This document shows, one piece after another, positions 41,172 through 50,725 of a DNA stretch of 64,000 nt (within the stretch, counting starts at the first letter, position 1; every line of letters begins with the position of its first letter). Both the position numbers and the translations under genes were made by a program. Origin of the DNA: Microvirga alba (lineage in GTDB: Bacteria; Pseudomonadota; Alphaproteobacteria; Rhizobiales; Beijerinckiaceae); contig NZ_JADQDO010000008.1 of the NCBI RefSeq assembly GCF_015694465.1, forward strand, positions 1-64,000. Reading direction: 5' to 3'. Below the pieces are notes generated by a model. That model was not told the DNA's origin. It worked only from the letters and a program-made list of their open reading frames with translations, and searched no databases.

Positions 41172-43364
41172 ATGCAGAAGGTCTCGCGGAGGCGGCGAGA
41201 CCGGTCGCGCGCGCGCGGGCGCATCGCCCTGCTCATGGGCCTGATCGGAATGGCGGTCATCTTCATCACGTTCGGCTATGTCGCTTGGGAGCAGCGCGAC
41301 CGCCTGGTTCGGCAGATCCGGGCCGATACCAAGAGCAATGTCTTTTTCCTGTCCGACCATGCTGCAAGGCTTTTCGAGGTCACGGACCTGACATTGAAGC
41401 AGGCAGCCGCCCTCATCGCGGATGAAAGCTGGTACACGATCGAGCCCTCGCGGTCCCATTGGGAACAGCTTCGGGCGATCAAGGTGGCATTGCCCTATAT
41501 CGAAGACATCTGGCTCAACGATGCGACCGGACGATTGCGGATGACGTCGGTGTCTTTTCCGGCGCCGAGTTCGAACGTGGCGAATCGGGATGCCTTCAAG
41601 GCTCAAGTCGAAGGCGACAGCGGTCTTTTCGTGGGCGAGCCGATCATCGGACGCGTGACGAACGAGCCGACATTCCTGGTCAGCCGGCGCCTTCAATATC
41701 CAGACGGCTCTTTTCGCGGCATCACCTCGGTGTCGGTGGCCTTGTCCTATTTCGATCTCTATTGGCAAAGGCTTCATTTGCCCAGAGGCAGCCGGGTCAC
41801 TCTGCTCCGTGCCGATTCAAAGGTTGTGGCGCAATACCCGCCGCCCGCCGACGGGCTGTCATTCGTGCTGACCAACAAGGACGCTTTCGACCGGGCCCTG
41901 GTGGCGAACCCGCATCTGGGGACCTATTCGTATGTCACCCTGGGGGAAATGAGGATTGGTTCTTACCATCAGGTCGGAGAGCTTCCCCTCTACATTCTGG
42001 TCAGCATGCCGGCCGACGCCTACTGGAACCCCTGGATCGCTCAGGTGAGGCTTTACGGAACCTTCGCGCTGATCGCCCTTCTGTCGTTTTTGGCCCTCGC
42101 GATTCTGGCCTGGCAACATTTTCGTGAACAAGCGGCGAATGCCGCATTGCTGACGAAGCAGGTTGCCCGGCGTACGAGCGAGTTGCAGAAAGAGACGGCC
42201 GCGCTCGAGGTGTTGAACCGAACCGGCACCGCGCTGGCGGGCGAACTCGAGGTCGACCGTATCGTCCAGAGCGTCGTCGATGCGGGTGTGCATCTTGCGG
42301 GCGCGCAGGTCGGAGCTTTCTTCTACAGCGGCGACGCTGAGGAGGCTGACGGCTATCGTCTTTTCGCGTGGCCGGGTGCATCCCATGATGATTTCGCGGG
42401 GTTCCCGCCAGGGCGTAGCAGCAAGGCCTTTGTGCCGACCTTGGCGGATGGAGAAACCATCCGCTCGGATGATCTCACCCGCGATCCTCGTTACGATTAT
42501 AATGCCCCCTATGGCCGCATGCCTCCGGGACCCGCGCCGGTGCGGAGCTATATGGCAGTGCCCGTCATCTCGCGAACCGGGGAGAGCCATGGCGCACTTC
42601 TGTTCGGCCACCGGCGGCGGGGCATCTTTACCGAACGCGCCGAGCGCCTCGTGAAAGGTCTCGCGGCGCAGGCGGCGATCGCCCTCGACAACGGCCATCT
42701 CTATCAGGCCGCGCAGCATGAGATCGCGGAGCGCGCGCAGGCCCAATCTCAGCAGACGCTCCTGATCCGCGAACTCCATCACCGGGTGAAGAACACCCTC
42801 GCGACGGTGCAGGCCGTGGTGGGCGCGACCGCCCGCACGGCCTCGAGTATCGACGAGTTTTACGAAGCGTTCGTCGGGCGCATCATCTCGCTCGCCAACA
42901 CGCATTCTCTGTTGACGGAGGCGGTGTGGCAGACCGCACCACTCCGCGAGATCCTGGAGAAAGAACTCAGCCCCTACAATGATGGCACCGGCGAGCGAAT
43001 CGTTCTGGAAGGCCCTGCTGTCGAACTGCCGTCCGAGGCGGCCGTACCCATCGGCATGTCCATTCACGAACTGACAACGAACGCCGCCAAATACGGCGCC
43101 CTGTCCGTGAGCGGGGGGCGCGTCTTCGTCAAATGGACCACCGAGCCGAACGCTGACGGAATTCATTTGAAGCTGACATGGCTGGAGCGTGGCGGGCCGA
43201 CTGTCGAACTTCCGAAAAAACAGGGCTTCGGCTCGCGTCTGCTGCACCGGGTGCTTGCCACCCAATTGAGTGCGAAGGTGGAGATGAGCTTCGAGAGCGA
43301 GGGATTGCACGCCTCGATCGAAGCCGTGCTCAAGGAGGCCGCGTTCATCCGGCCCTCCGCCTGA
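41172..43364 (+). CDS. HWE-family sensor histidine kinase with dCache and GAF domains
   Basis: 730-residue membrane sensor. One helix at about residues 18-38, a periplasmic double-Cache-like domain to about 295 (YIEDIWLNDATGRLRMTSVSFP and GSFRGITSVSVALSYFDLYW), a second helix to about 322, a coiled segment, and a GAF domain (about 345-515, ending RAERLVKGLAAQAAIALDNG). The kinase has RELHHRVKNTLATVQAVV (phosphoacceptor His near 535), IHELTTNAAKYGALS and WLERGGP, which give the H and W-x-E marks of HWE kinases. These usually signal through general-stress or two-component partners; none is adjacent. A TTG-started longer frame at 41136 is rejected in favour of ATG 41172. Confidence 0.9.
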   Translation: MQKVSRRRRDRSRARGRIALLMGLIGMAVIFITFGYVAWEQRDRLVRQIRADTKSNVFFLSDHAARLFEVTDLTLKQAAALIADESWYTIEPSRSHWEQLRAIKVALPYIEDIWLNDATGRLRMTSVSFPAPSSNVANRDAFKAQVEGDSGLFVGEPIIGRVTNEPTFLVSRRLQYPDGSFRGITSVSVALSYFDLYWQRLHLPRGSRVTLLRADSKVVAQYPPPADGLSFVLTNKDAFDRALVANPHLGTYSYVTLGEMRIGSYHQVGELPLYILVSMPADAYWNPWIAQVRLYGTFALIALLSFLALAILAWQHFREQAANAALLTKQVARRTSELQKETAALEVLNRTGTALAGELEVDRIVQSVVDAGVHLAGAQVGAFFYSGDAEEADGYRLFAWPGASHDDFAGFPPGRSSKAFVPTLADGETIRSDDLTRDPRYDYNAPYGRMPPGPAPVRSYMAVPVISRTGESHGALLFGHRRRGIFTERAERLVKGLAAQAAIALDNGHLYQAAQHEIAERAQAQSQQTLLIRELHHRVKNTLATVQAVVGATARTASSIDEFYEAFVGRIISLANTHSLLTEAVWQTAPLREILEKELSPYNDGTGERIVLEGPAVELPSEAAVPIGMSIHELTTNAAKYGALSVSGGRVFVKWTTEPNADGIHLKLTWLERGGPTVELPKKQGFGSRLLHRVLATQLSAKVEMSFESEGLHASIEAVLKEAAFIRPSA

Positions 43365-43512
43365 GGTGGGATTTTCCGTCGCGAAAGGCGGAATGGCGGA
43401 AACTTATCCTTTGACGTGACACGCGATCACGTTGGCTCCGACGCTTGAAACCCCTATTTAGAACCGCATCAAACAGCGCGGCCAAAACCCAGGCTCGCCA
43501 AGGGGCTATTCG

Positions 43513-44574
43513 ATGGACGACACAGTCAAGCTCGCCAGTCTTCGCCAGGGCGCCTGTCCGGTGGATCATCCGCCGGCGAGGACCGGCCGGGTCGGCGTGC
43601 TGCTTCTCAATCTCGGCACGCCGGAAGGCACCGACTACTGGTCCATGCGCCGCTATCTGAAGGAGTTTCTCTCCGACCGGCGGGTCATCGAAACCCCGCG
43701 CCTGCTGTGGTGGCCGATTCTCAATCTCATCATCCTGACGACGCGCCCCGGCCGCAAAGGGCGCGATTACGCGACCATCTGGAACAAGGAGCGTGATGAG
43801 GGGCCGCTGAAGACCATCACCCGCGCCCAGGCCGAGGATCTGGCGATCCACCTGAAGGGTGTCGCGGGCGACAAGATCACGGTCGATTGGGCCATGCGCT
43901 ACGGCAAGCCGGAAATCCGCCAGCGGATCCAGGCGTTGCTCGATCAGGGCTGCGACCGCATTCTCATGGTACCGCTCTATCCGCAATATTCGGCGGCGAC
44001 CTCGGCTACCGTTTGCGACCATGCTTTCCGGGCGCTCATGGACATGCGCTGGCAGCCGACACTGCGCGTCGCGCCGCCCTATCACGACGATCCGGTCTAT
44101 ATCGACGCGGTGGTCTCTTCCATGAAACGGGACCTGGCGAAGCTGCCCTTCGAACCGGAGGTCATCCTCGTCTCGTTTCACGGCGTGCCGAAGGAATACC
44201 TGCTGAAGGGCGATCCCTATCACTGCCATTGCCTGAAGACCTGGCGCCTGATGCGCGAGGCCTTTGGTTGGCCGGCCGACAAGTTCCGCCTGAGTTTCCA
44301 ATCGCGCTTCGGGCCCGACGAATGGCTCCAACCCTATACGGACAAAACCGTGCAGGCGCTTGCGGAAAGCGGCGTCAAGCGCATGGCCATCGTCGCTCCC
44401 GGTTTCTCCGCCGATTGCCTCGAGACGCTGGAGGAGCTCGACGTCGAGAACCGCGAGATCTTCATGCATCACGGTGGCGAGCAATTCGCCTATCTGCCCT
44501 GCCTTAACGACAGCGAGGATGGCATGCGGGTGATCCGCCACATCGCAGAGCGAGAGCTTCAGGGCTGGCTGTAA
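43513..44574 (+). CDS. hemH: Ferrochelatase
   Basis: 353-residue enzyme inserting ferrous iron into protoporphyrin IX, the last step of protoheme synthesis. GVLLLNLGTPEGTDYWSMRRYLKEFLSDRRVIE is the conserved N-terminal region; VSFHGVPKEYLLKGDPYHCHC contains the catalytic histidine; FQSRFGPDEWLQPYTDKT and GFSADCLETLEEL are further signatures. An N-terminal extension of about 25 residues precedes the core. The ribosome site is weak. It is followed at 77 bp by the SPFH gene. Confidence 0.95.
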   Translation: MDDTVKLASLRQGACPVDHPPARTGRVGVLLLNLGTPEGTDYWSMRRYLKEFLSDRRVIETPRLLWWPILNLIILTTRPGRKGRDYATIWNKERDEGPLKTITRAQAEDLAIHLKGVAGDKITVDWAMRYGKPEIRQRIQALLDQGCDRILMVPLYPQYSAATSATVCDHAFRALMDMRWQPTLRVAPPYHDDPVYIDAVVSSMKRDLAKLPFEPEVILVSFHGVPKEYLLKGDPYHCHCLKTWRLMREAFGWPADKFRLSFQSRFGPDEWLQPYTDKTVQALAESGVKRMAIVAPGFSADCLETLEELDVENREIFMHHGGEQFAYLPCLNDSEDGMRVIRHIAERELQGWL

Positions 44575-44651
44575 GAGGTCGGACCTAGGCGACAGGAAAG
44601 CTTTCGGATAAAGCTTGAGGCTCGCGCAACGATCGGTTGTCGGGAGGTCCC

Positions 44652-45632
44652 ATGCCGATTCCGTTTGGCTTCAATGTTTTCGTGATCGCCTTTGTCGTGG
44701 TCGTCGTCGTAACGATTGCCATGGGCGTGAGAACCGTGCCGCAGGGCTATGCCTATACGGTCGAGCGGTTCGGGCGCTATGCGCGCACGCTCGGCCCCGG
44801 CCTCGGCCTGATCCTTCCCTATGTCGAGCAGGTCGGGAAGAAAGTGAACGTCATGGAGCAGGTGCTCGAGGTTCCAAGCCAGGAGGCGTTCACCCGCGAC
44901 AATGCGGCCGTCACCATCGATGCGGTCGCCTTCTTCCAGGTGCTCGACGCCGCCCGGGCTTCTTATGAGGTCTCGAACCTGCATCAGGCCCTTCTGGTCC
45001 TGACCATGACCAATATCCGCACCGTCGTCGGATCCATGGACCTCGACCAGTTGCTGTCGCACCGCGACGAGATCAACGAACGTCTGCTGCGGGTGCTTGA
45101 TGCAGCGGCCTCGCCGTGGGGCGCGAAGGTGACCCGGGTCGAGATCAAGGACATTCTCCCGCCTGTCGATCTTGCCGGTGCGATGGCACGCCAGATGAAG
45201 GCCGAGCGCGAAAAGCGCGCCACGGTGCTCGAAGCCGAAGGCCAGCGCCAATCCGAAATCCTCAAGGCCGAGGGCCAGAAGCAGGCCCAGATCCTCGCGG
45301 CCGAGGGCCGGAAGGAAGCGGCCTTCCGCGATGCGGAGGCGCGCGAGCGTCAGGCGGAGGCCGAGGCCAGGGCGACCTCCATGGTCAGCGACGCGATTAC
45401 GGGCGGCAACCTGGCGGCGGCGAACTTCCTCGTTGCCGAGAAATACGTCGATGCGCTCCGTTCCATCGCCACCGCGCCGAACCAGAAGCTCGTCATCGTC
45501 CCCATCGAGGCCGCAGGGCTCGCCGGGACCTTGGGCGGCATCGCCGAATTGACCCGCTCGGTGTTCGGCGACGGCGGTACAAAGGGGACGCGCAGCGTGC
45601 CGAGCGTCACCGGCGGATCGGATCGTTCATGA
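44652..45632 (+). CDS. SPFH/band-7 (stomatin-like, QmcA-type) membrane protein
   Basis: 326-residue SPFH protein. An N-terminal membrane segment (FNVFVIAFVVVVVVTIAMGV) is followed by VPQGYAYTVERFGRYARTLGPGLGLILPYVEQV, the start of the band-7 domain, then a long charged coiled coil (AEREKRATVLEAEGQRQSEILKAEGQ...) and a C-terminal GTLGGIAELTRSVFG. Such proteins form membrane-associated rings or microdomains and often guard FtsH-type proteolysis. ATG 44652 has GGGAGG four bases upstream; the TTG at 44637 is rejected. The stop overlaps the next gene (ATGA), the standard SPFH/NfeD pair. Confidence 0.92.
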   Translation: MPIPFGFNVFVIAFVVVVVVTIAMGVRTVPQGYAYTVERFGRYARTLGPGLGLILPYVEQVGKKVNVMEQVLEVPSQEAFTRDNAAVTIDAVAFFQVLDAARASYEVSNLHQALLVLTMTNIRTVVGSMDLDQLLSHRDEINERLLRVLDAAASPWGAKVTRVEIKDILPPVDLAGAMARQMKAEREKRATVLEAEGQRQSEILKAEGQKQAQILAAEGRKEAAFRDAEARERQAEAEARATSMVSDAITGGNLAAANFLVAEKYVDALRSIATAPNQKLVIVPIEAAGLAGTLGGIAELTRSVFGDGGTKGTRSVPSVTGGSDRS

Positions 45633-46075
45633 TCGGCACGATCATCAGCCTCGGGCCCTGGGCCTGGATCATTCTGGGCCTCGCGCTGGCCGGCTTGGAG
45701 CTGCTCGCGCCGGGCGTCTTCTTCATCTGGCTCGGGCTGGCGGCGATAGCGACCGGCTTGCTGGATGCTGGCCTGAACCTCTCCTGGCAGGCGTCGGCAA
45801 TCGTCTTCGCGGTGCTTTCCATTGCGGCCGTCATTCTCGGGCGCACGGCCACGCGCGCGAAGGCGCAGCCGGATACGCAGTCCAATTTCCTCAACCGGCG
45901 CGGAGAAACCCTTATCGGGCGCGTCTTCACCCTGGAAACGGCGATCCAGGATGGGGAAGGGCGGGTCAGGGTCGATGACAGCTCATGGCGCGTGACCGGG
46001 CCGGATCGCATGGCGGGGACGAAAGTCCGCGTCGTGCGTGTCGAAGGCGCGACCCTCGTGGTGGAAGAGGCTTAG
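45629..46075 (+). CDS. NfeD-family membrane protein
   Basis: 148-residue short NfeD protein. Two or three membrane segments (ISLGPWAWIILGLALAGLELLAPGVFFIWLGLAAIATGLL and SWQASAIVFAVLSIAAVIL) precede a cytoplasmic OB-fold-like domain (GETLIGRVFTLETAIQDGEGRVRVDDSSWRVTGPD...KVRVVRVEGATLVVEEA). The ATG overlaps the SPFH stop, so the pair is translated together; NfeD proteins are obligate partners of SPFH proteins in membrane quality control. Confidence 0.9.
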   Translation: MIGTIISLGPWAWIILGLALAGLELLAPGVFFIWLGLAAIATGLLDAGLNLSWQASAIVFAVLSIAAVILGRTATRAKAQPDTQSNFLNRRGETLIGRVFTLETAIQDGEGRVRVDDSSWRVTGPDRMAGTKVRVVRVEGATLVVEEA

Positions 46076-46172
46076 AGCTTGATCATGTCTCTTTGAAACC
46101 TGATCACGCTCTCGATGCCTCATTGCCGCATGATCCTGGCGAACAACCGGCTTCAACGTGATCTGATCATGC
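46075..46172. repeat. GCATGATC-family palindrome, copy 3, with a second inverted repeat
   Basis: GCATGATC (46128-46135) and GATCATGC (46165-46172) match copies at 30866 and 31171. A companion inverted repeat, GAGC-x-TGATCA (from 46075) with TGATCA-x-GCTC (to 46111), fills the first half. The block separates convergent nfeD-like and kpsF-like genes. Confidence 0.78.
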
Positions 46173-46173
46173 T

Positions 46174-47169
46174 CTAGGCCGCGCCCGCGCGCAAAAGATC
46201 GAGATAATGCACCAGGCCGACAGGGCGCTGGTTCTCGACCACGATCAACGCCGTAATCTTCGAGGTCTCCTGAATCTCCAGCGCTGTCGCCAAAAGATCG
46301 TCGGGCGCGATGGTGCGCGGCGTGCGGGTCATGATGGCCGAGACGGGCAGGGTGCCGAGATCGGGCTTGAGGTTACGCCGAAGATCGCCGTCCGTGACGA
46401 TCCCCGCAAGCGTCCCATCTTCCTTCACGACGATGACCGAGCCGAAGCCCTTCTTGCCGATTTCCTCGATGGCCTCGTTCATCTGCGCGTTGATGCCGAT
46501 GATCGGCAGGCGCTCGTTCTTGTGCATCACGTCGCGCACGAGCTTCAGCCGCGCCCCGAGTTTGCCGCCCGGGTGGAAGACGCGGAAATGTTCGGCCGTG
46601 AAGCCACGCTTTTCCAGCAGCGCGATGGCGAGGGCGTCGCCGAGCGCCAATTGCATGGTGGTGGAGGTTGTCGGCGCGAGCCCGTTCGGGCAAGCCTCCT
46701 GCGCCTTCGGCAGGGTGAGGCAAAAATCGGCCGCGTGGCCGAGGGTCGAGGCTGCGTTCGAGGTCAGAGCGATCAGCGGCACCCGAAAGCGGCGGGCATA
46801 GCCGACGATGTCGGCAAGCTCCGCGGTCTCGCCCGACCAGGACAGGGCGATGATGACATCATCGGGCTGCACCATGCCGAGGTCGCCATGGCTCGCTTCG
46901 GCCGGGTGGACATAATGCGCGGGCGTGCCCGTCGAGGCGAAGGTCGCGACCATCTTACGGGCGACATGGCCGGACTTGCCCATGCCGGTGATGATGACCC
47001 GGCCGGGGGCCGAGGCGATCTTTTCCACCGCTGCGGTGAAAACGGAGCCGAGGCCATTGCCGATGGCGTCCATCAGAATGGTCAGCCCATCTCGCTCGGT
47101 GGAGAGCGTCCGCAGTGCCGAGGCGACGGCTTGGTCGAGCAACTGATCTTTCGGTTGTACGCGTGTCAT
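46174..47169 (-). CDS. KpsF/GutQ-type D-arabinose 5-phosphate isomerase
   Basis: 331-residue SIS-CBS protein interconverting ribulose 5-phosphate and arabinose 5-phosphate, the first step to Kdo for lipopolysaccharide. The SIS domain holds GRVIITGMGKSGHVARKMVATFASTGTPAHYVHPAEASHGDLGM and IALSWSGETAEL; the active-site histidine is in HPAEASHGD. Two CBS domains follow from about residue 210 (VMHKNERLPI, GIVTDGDLRR, AIMTRTPRTI). ATG 47169 has CAGGGGGCGG upstream; a longer frame to 47247 is not used. Its stop is next to a palindrome. Confidence 0.9.
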   Translation of the reverse strand: MTRVQPKDQLLDQAVASALRTLSTERDGLTILMDAIGNGLGSVFTAAVEKIASAPGRVIITGMGKSGHVARKMVATFASTGTPAHYVHPAEASHGDLGMVQPDDVIIALSWSGETAELADIVGYARRFRVPLIALTSNAASTLGHAADFCLTLPKAQEACPNGLAPTTSTTMQLALGDALAIALLEKRGFTAEHFRVFHPGGKLGARLKLVRDVMHKNERLPIIGINAQMNEAIEEIGKKGFGSVIVVKEDGTLAGIVTDGDLRRNLKPDLGTLPVSAIMTRTPRTIAPDDLLATALEIQETSKITALIVVENQRPVGLVHYLDLLRAGAA

Positions 47170-47282
47170 AGCCGCCCCCTGGAGTATTCGGTCCGCCGCA
47201 AAACGATGCGAGCCCCGGTTCATTGAAACCGGGATCTCGTCTAACATGGCGCAGCAACGGTGCGGAACCCTTCCGCCCCTGG

Positions 47283-48149
47283 CTATTTTTGGCGCAGCAG
47301 CGCTTCCAGTTCCTGCCGGAAAGCGGCGCTCAGGTCCTCGCGCTCCAGGGCATAGGCCACATTGGCCATGAGGAAGCCGATCTTCGAGCCGGTATCGTAG
47401 GTTTTGCCTTCGTACTTCATGCCGAAGAACTTCTGGTCCTTCATCAGCCGGATCAGGGAATCGGTGAGCTGGATCTCATTGCCCGCGCCACGCTCCTGGT
47501 TGGAGAGCAGGTCGAAAACCTCCGGTTGAAGGATGTAGCGGCCGGAAATGATGTAATTCGACGGGGCGGTGCCCTTCGGCGGCTTCTCCACCATGCCGGT
47601 GATCTCGAAGGTCTTGCCGAATTCCTGGCCGACCGAGACGATGCCGTATTGGTGCGTCTGATCCTCTGGCACTTCCTCGACGGCGATGATATTCCCACCG
47701 TGCTGGTCGTAGGCCGAGATCATCTGCTCCATGGAGCCACGGCTCAGCATGTCGGGAAGGATCACGGCGAACGGCTCGTCGCCCACCAGTTCCCGGGCGC
47801 ACCACACCGCGTGGCCGAGGCCGAGGGGCTCCTGCTGGCGGGTGAAGCTGGTCTGGCCCGGCTGCGGCTGGTCCTGCGCCAGGGCTTCGAGCTCCTTCAC
47901 CTTGTTGCGGCTCTCGAGCGTACGGTTCAGCTCGTAGGAAATGTCGAAATGATCCTCGATCACGGCCTTGTTGCGGCCGGTGACGAAGATGAAATGCTCG
48001 ATTCCGGCGGCGCGCGCCTCGTCCACCACGTGTTGCACCACCGGACGGTCGACCACGCACAGCATTTCCTTGGGAACGGCCTTGGTGGCCGGCAGGAATC
48101 GGGTTCCGAGACCGGCGACAGGGAGGACTGCTTTGCGGATACGCTTCAT
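47283..48149 (-). CDS. galU: UTP-glucose-1-phosphate uridylyltransferase
   Basis: 288-residue enzyme making UDP-glucose from UTP and glucose 1-phosphate. The nucleotide-binding start is RKAVLPVAGLGTRFLPATKAVPKEML; VEKPPKGTAPSNYIISGRYIL and GMKYEGKTYDTGSKIGFLMANV are later signatures. ATG 48149 (MKRIRK) is favoured by family length, but ATGs at 48161 and 48170 are also in frame and no clear ribosome site decides. UDP-glucose feeds glucans (including the OpgG-type glucans), and galactose via GalE, which is divergently transcribed next door. Confidence 0.94.
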   Translation of the reverse strand: MKRIRKAVLPVAGLGTRFLPATKAVPKEMLCVVDRPVVQHVVDEARAAGIEHFIFVTGRNKAVIEDHFDISYELNRTLESRNKVKELEALAQDQPQPGQTSFTRQQEPLGLGHAVWCARELVGDEPFAVILPDMLSRGSMEQMISAYDQHGGNIIAVEEVPEDQTHQYGIVSVGQEFGKTFEITGMVEKPPKGTAPSNYIISGRYILQPEVFDLLSNQERGAGNEIQLTDSLIRLMKDQKFFGMKYEGKTYDTGSKIGFLMANVAYALEREDLSAAFRQELEALLRQK

Positions 48150-48367
48150 TGAAGGGGCCATGATGAGCAAAGAAGAAGAAGGGGAGGGGAAAAGGGAGAG
48201 AGAATAACGAAACTGTCAAGGCTCGATCTGTCATCGGACGATGAGGAATCCGCCTTGTCGCGTCGCATGAGGGCCAAGCTTAGGCGTTGGACCTGAATTG
48301 AAGCTGAAGCGTTTTGGTTAAGATGTTACATAAGCTGTTACAGAGGGCTGGTTTTTGGAGGACGGAT

Positions 48368-49354
48368 ATGACGGTTCTGGTCACAGGCGGCGCAGGCTAT
48401 ATCGGCAGCCACATGGTGCTTGAGCTGATCGATGCCGGTGAGCAGGTGATCGTTCTGGACGACCTCTCCACCGGGTTTCGCTGGTCGGTTCCCCCGGCGG
48501 CTACTCTGGTGATCGGCGATGCGGGCGATCAGGCCCTCGTTTCCCGCCTCATCGATGAACACGGAATCGACAGCATCCTGCATTTCGCCGCCAAGATCGT
48601 CGTGCCGGAATCGGTCGCGGATCCGTTGGCCTATTACCTCAACAACGTCGTCAAATCCCGCGCGCTCATCGAAACCGCCGTTGCGAAGGGGATCAAGAGT
48701 TTCATCTTTTCCTCCACGGCGACGGTTTACGGCAATGCCGGGGCGAGCCTGCTGAGCGAAGACCTCCCGGTTGCTCCGATCAATCCTTATGGCCGCACCA
48801 AGGTGATGACCGAATGGATGCTGGAGGACACCTGCAAGGCGCACGGACTGCGCTATGCGGTCCTGCGCTATTTCAACGTGGCCGGTGCGGATCCGAAAGG
48901 GCGCTCGGGCCAATCGACCCCACGGGCGACCCATCTGATCAAGGTGGCTGCTCAGGTCGCTTTGGGGCGGCAACTTTATTTCGAAGTCCTGGGCACGGAT
49001 TACGACACGCCGGACGGCACTTGCGTGCGCGATTACGTGCAGGTCAACGACCTTGCCCACGCCCATCTCGTGGCGTTGCGGCATCTGCGCGAGGGTGGAG
49101 AGAGCATCGTCCTGAATTGCGGCTATGGCCACGGCGCCTCGGTGCTTGACGTCATCAAGGTCGTGAAGGAGGTCTCGGGAGTCGATTTCGAGGTTCGCAT
49201 CAGCCCGCGCCGAGGTGGCGACCCGGCGCGCCTCGTCGCCAAGGTGGACCGCATTCGTGGGCTCGGCTGGCAGCCGAAATACGACAATCTGGCGGACATC
49301 GTCGCTCAGGCCCTGCGCTGGGAACGGTTCCTGGCGGATCGGAAAGCCGCATAG
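48368..49354 (+). CDS. galE: UDP-glucose 4-epimerase
   Basis: 328-residue extended SDR converting UDP-glucose and UDP-galactose. The NAD-binding motif VTGGAGYIGSHMVLEL is at residues 5-20, the catalytic Ser/Thr lies in FSSTATVYG, and Tyr/Lys in NPYGRTKVMTE. YDTPDGTCVRDYVQVNDLAHAHLVAL is a typical GalE segment. GGAGG lies eight bases before ATG 48368; a longer frame from 48314 is rejected. It is divergent from galU, sharing a 218-bp promoter region that includes TGTTAC direct repeats near 48323. Confidence 0.93.
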   Translation: MTVLVTGGAGYIGSHMVLELIDAGEQVIVLDDLSTGFRWSVPPAATLVIGDAGDQALVSRLIDEHGIDSILHFAAKIVVPESVADPLAYYLNNVVKSRALIETAVAKGIKSFIFSSTATVYGNAGASLLSEDLPVAPINPYGRTKVMTEWMLEDTCKAHGLRYAVLRYFNVAGADPKGRSGQSTPRATHLIKVAAQVALGRQLYFEVLGTDYDTPDGTCVRDYVQVNDLAHAHLVALRHLREGGESIVLNCGYGHGASVLDVIKVVKEVSGVDFEVRISPRRGGDPARLVAKVDRIRGLGWQPKYDNLADIVAQALRWERFLADRKAA

Positions 49355-49437
49355 GTCCCCATCTATCAACCGCCCGTTAACCTCCTTAATGTCGTGATTG
49401 CAGGACCGAAACACTGTCCTGTCCGAGAGCGACCCTT

Positions 49438-50670
49438 ATGCATCAGCCGCTTCGATCGGCGCGCCGTTCCGTCGGCGGAGCCCTCATTCTTGGTCTGTGC
49501 TTTTCGCTGAGCCTCGCCGAGGCCGCTTTCGCGCCCGCGCGTGCGCAGGAGGCATCGCAGGCCGGGTTTCAACGCTTCGTGCAGGGCCTGTGGCCGGCGG
49601 CCAAGGCGCGGGGCGTCTCGCGGGCGACCTTCGACGAGGCGTTTCGCGGGGTCGAGCCTGACCCCAAGATCATCGCTCTCACCAACAAACAATCGGAATT
49701 CGTTCGGCCGATCTGGGAGTACATCAACGGCTCCGTCTCGGCTCAGCGCCTGGAACGCGGCCGCGACATGGCCGCCCAATGGTCGAAGACGCTCGACGCA
49801 ATCGAGCGGACCTATGGCGTTCCCCGCTCCATCGTGCTCGGCGTCTGGGGCATGGAGACCAATTTCGGCAGCTTCACCGGCTCCATCTATGTGGTCCGGG
49901 CGCTGGCGACCCTGGCCTATACCCGCTACCGGGGCGATTTCTTCAAAGAGGAGCTTTTGATCGCGCTCCAGATCCTGGAGGACGACCATATCGACCGGGC
50001 CAAGATGCTCGGATCCTGGGCCGGCGCCATGGGCCAGACCCAGTTCATGCCCTCGAGTTTCATGAAATACGCCGTCGATGGTAACCGGGACGGGGTGCGC
50101 GACATCTGGGGTTCGGTGCCTGACGCGCTCGCCTCAACTGCCAATTACCTGCGCGAGCAGGGCTGGGAATCGGGATTGCCCTGGGGTTTCGAGGTGCAGC
50201 TGCCGAAAGGCTTCGATTTCCGCAATCTGCGGCAGGGCTTCGCAAGCTGGTCCGCGCTCGGCCTGCGCCGCGTGGACGGCAAGGCGATACCGCGCTCAGG
50301 GGAGGCGACCCTCTTCCTGCCCGGCGGCGCGAAAGGGCCGGCCTTCCTGGTCACCGAGAATTACAACGTCATCAAGACCTACAATTCCTCTGACGCCTAC
50401 GCGATGGGCGTTGCGTATCTCGGCGACCGGGTGATGGGCGGATCGCCGATCCAGGGCGCATGGCCGAAAGACGAGCCGTTGCTCGACAAGGATCAGCGGC
50501 AGGAAGTGCAGAAGCGGCTGGCGGGATTAGGACTCTATGAGGGCGACGCCGATGGCAAGCTTGGCTCGAAGACGCGCGAGGCGGTGCGGAACTTCCAGCT
50601 CAAGCGCGGATTGATCCCGGACGGCTACGCTGATCTCGCGACCTTGCGTGAATTGCGCGCGGCCCGCTGA
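49438..50670 (+). CDS. Lytic murein transglycosylase (MltB type) with peptidoglycan-binding domain
   Basis: 410-residue periplasmic enzyme cutting peptidoglycan glycan strands. Signal peptide ALILGLCFSLSLAEAAFAPARAQ. The catalytic domain shows GVWGMETNFGSFTG with catalytic Glu near residue 140, then EDDHIDRAKMLGSWAGAMGQTQFMPSSFMKYAVD and GSVPDALASTANYL. The last 60 residues (QRQEVQKRLAGLGLYEGDADGKLGSKTREAVRNFQ) are a PG_binding_1 domain. The next gene, a DUF459 protein, follows at 55 bp and may act on the same layer. Confidence 0.92.
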   Translation: MHQPLRSARRSVGGALILGLCFSLSLAEAAFAPARAQEASQAGFQRFVQGLWPAAKARGVSRATFDEAFRGVEPDPKIIALTNKQSEFVRPIWEYINGSVSAQRLERGRDMAAQWSKTLDAIERTYGVPRSIVLGVWGMETNFGSFTGSIYVVRALATLAYTRYRGDFFKEELLIALQILEDDHIDRAKMLGSWAGAMGQTQFMPSSFMKYAVDGNRDGVRDIWGSVPDALASTANYLREQGWESGLPWGFEVQLPKGFDFRNLRQGFASWSALGLRRVDGKAIPRSGEATLFLPGGAKGPAFLVTENYNVIKTYNSSDAYAMGVAYLGDRVMGGSPIQGAWPKDEPLLDKDQRQEVQKRLAGLGLYEGDADGKLGSKTREAVRNFQLKRGLIPDGYADLATLRELRAAR

Positions 50671-50725
50671 CGGAGCTCCGGTCTAGCGCTATAAAAAGGC
50701 GGGTCCGGAAGAACTGGAACCGCCC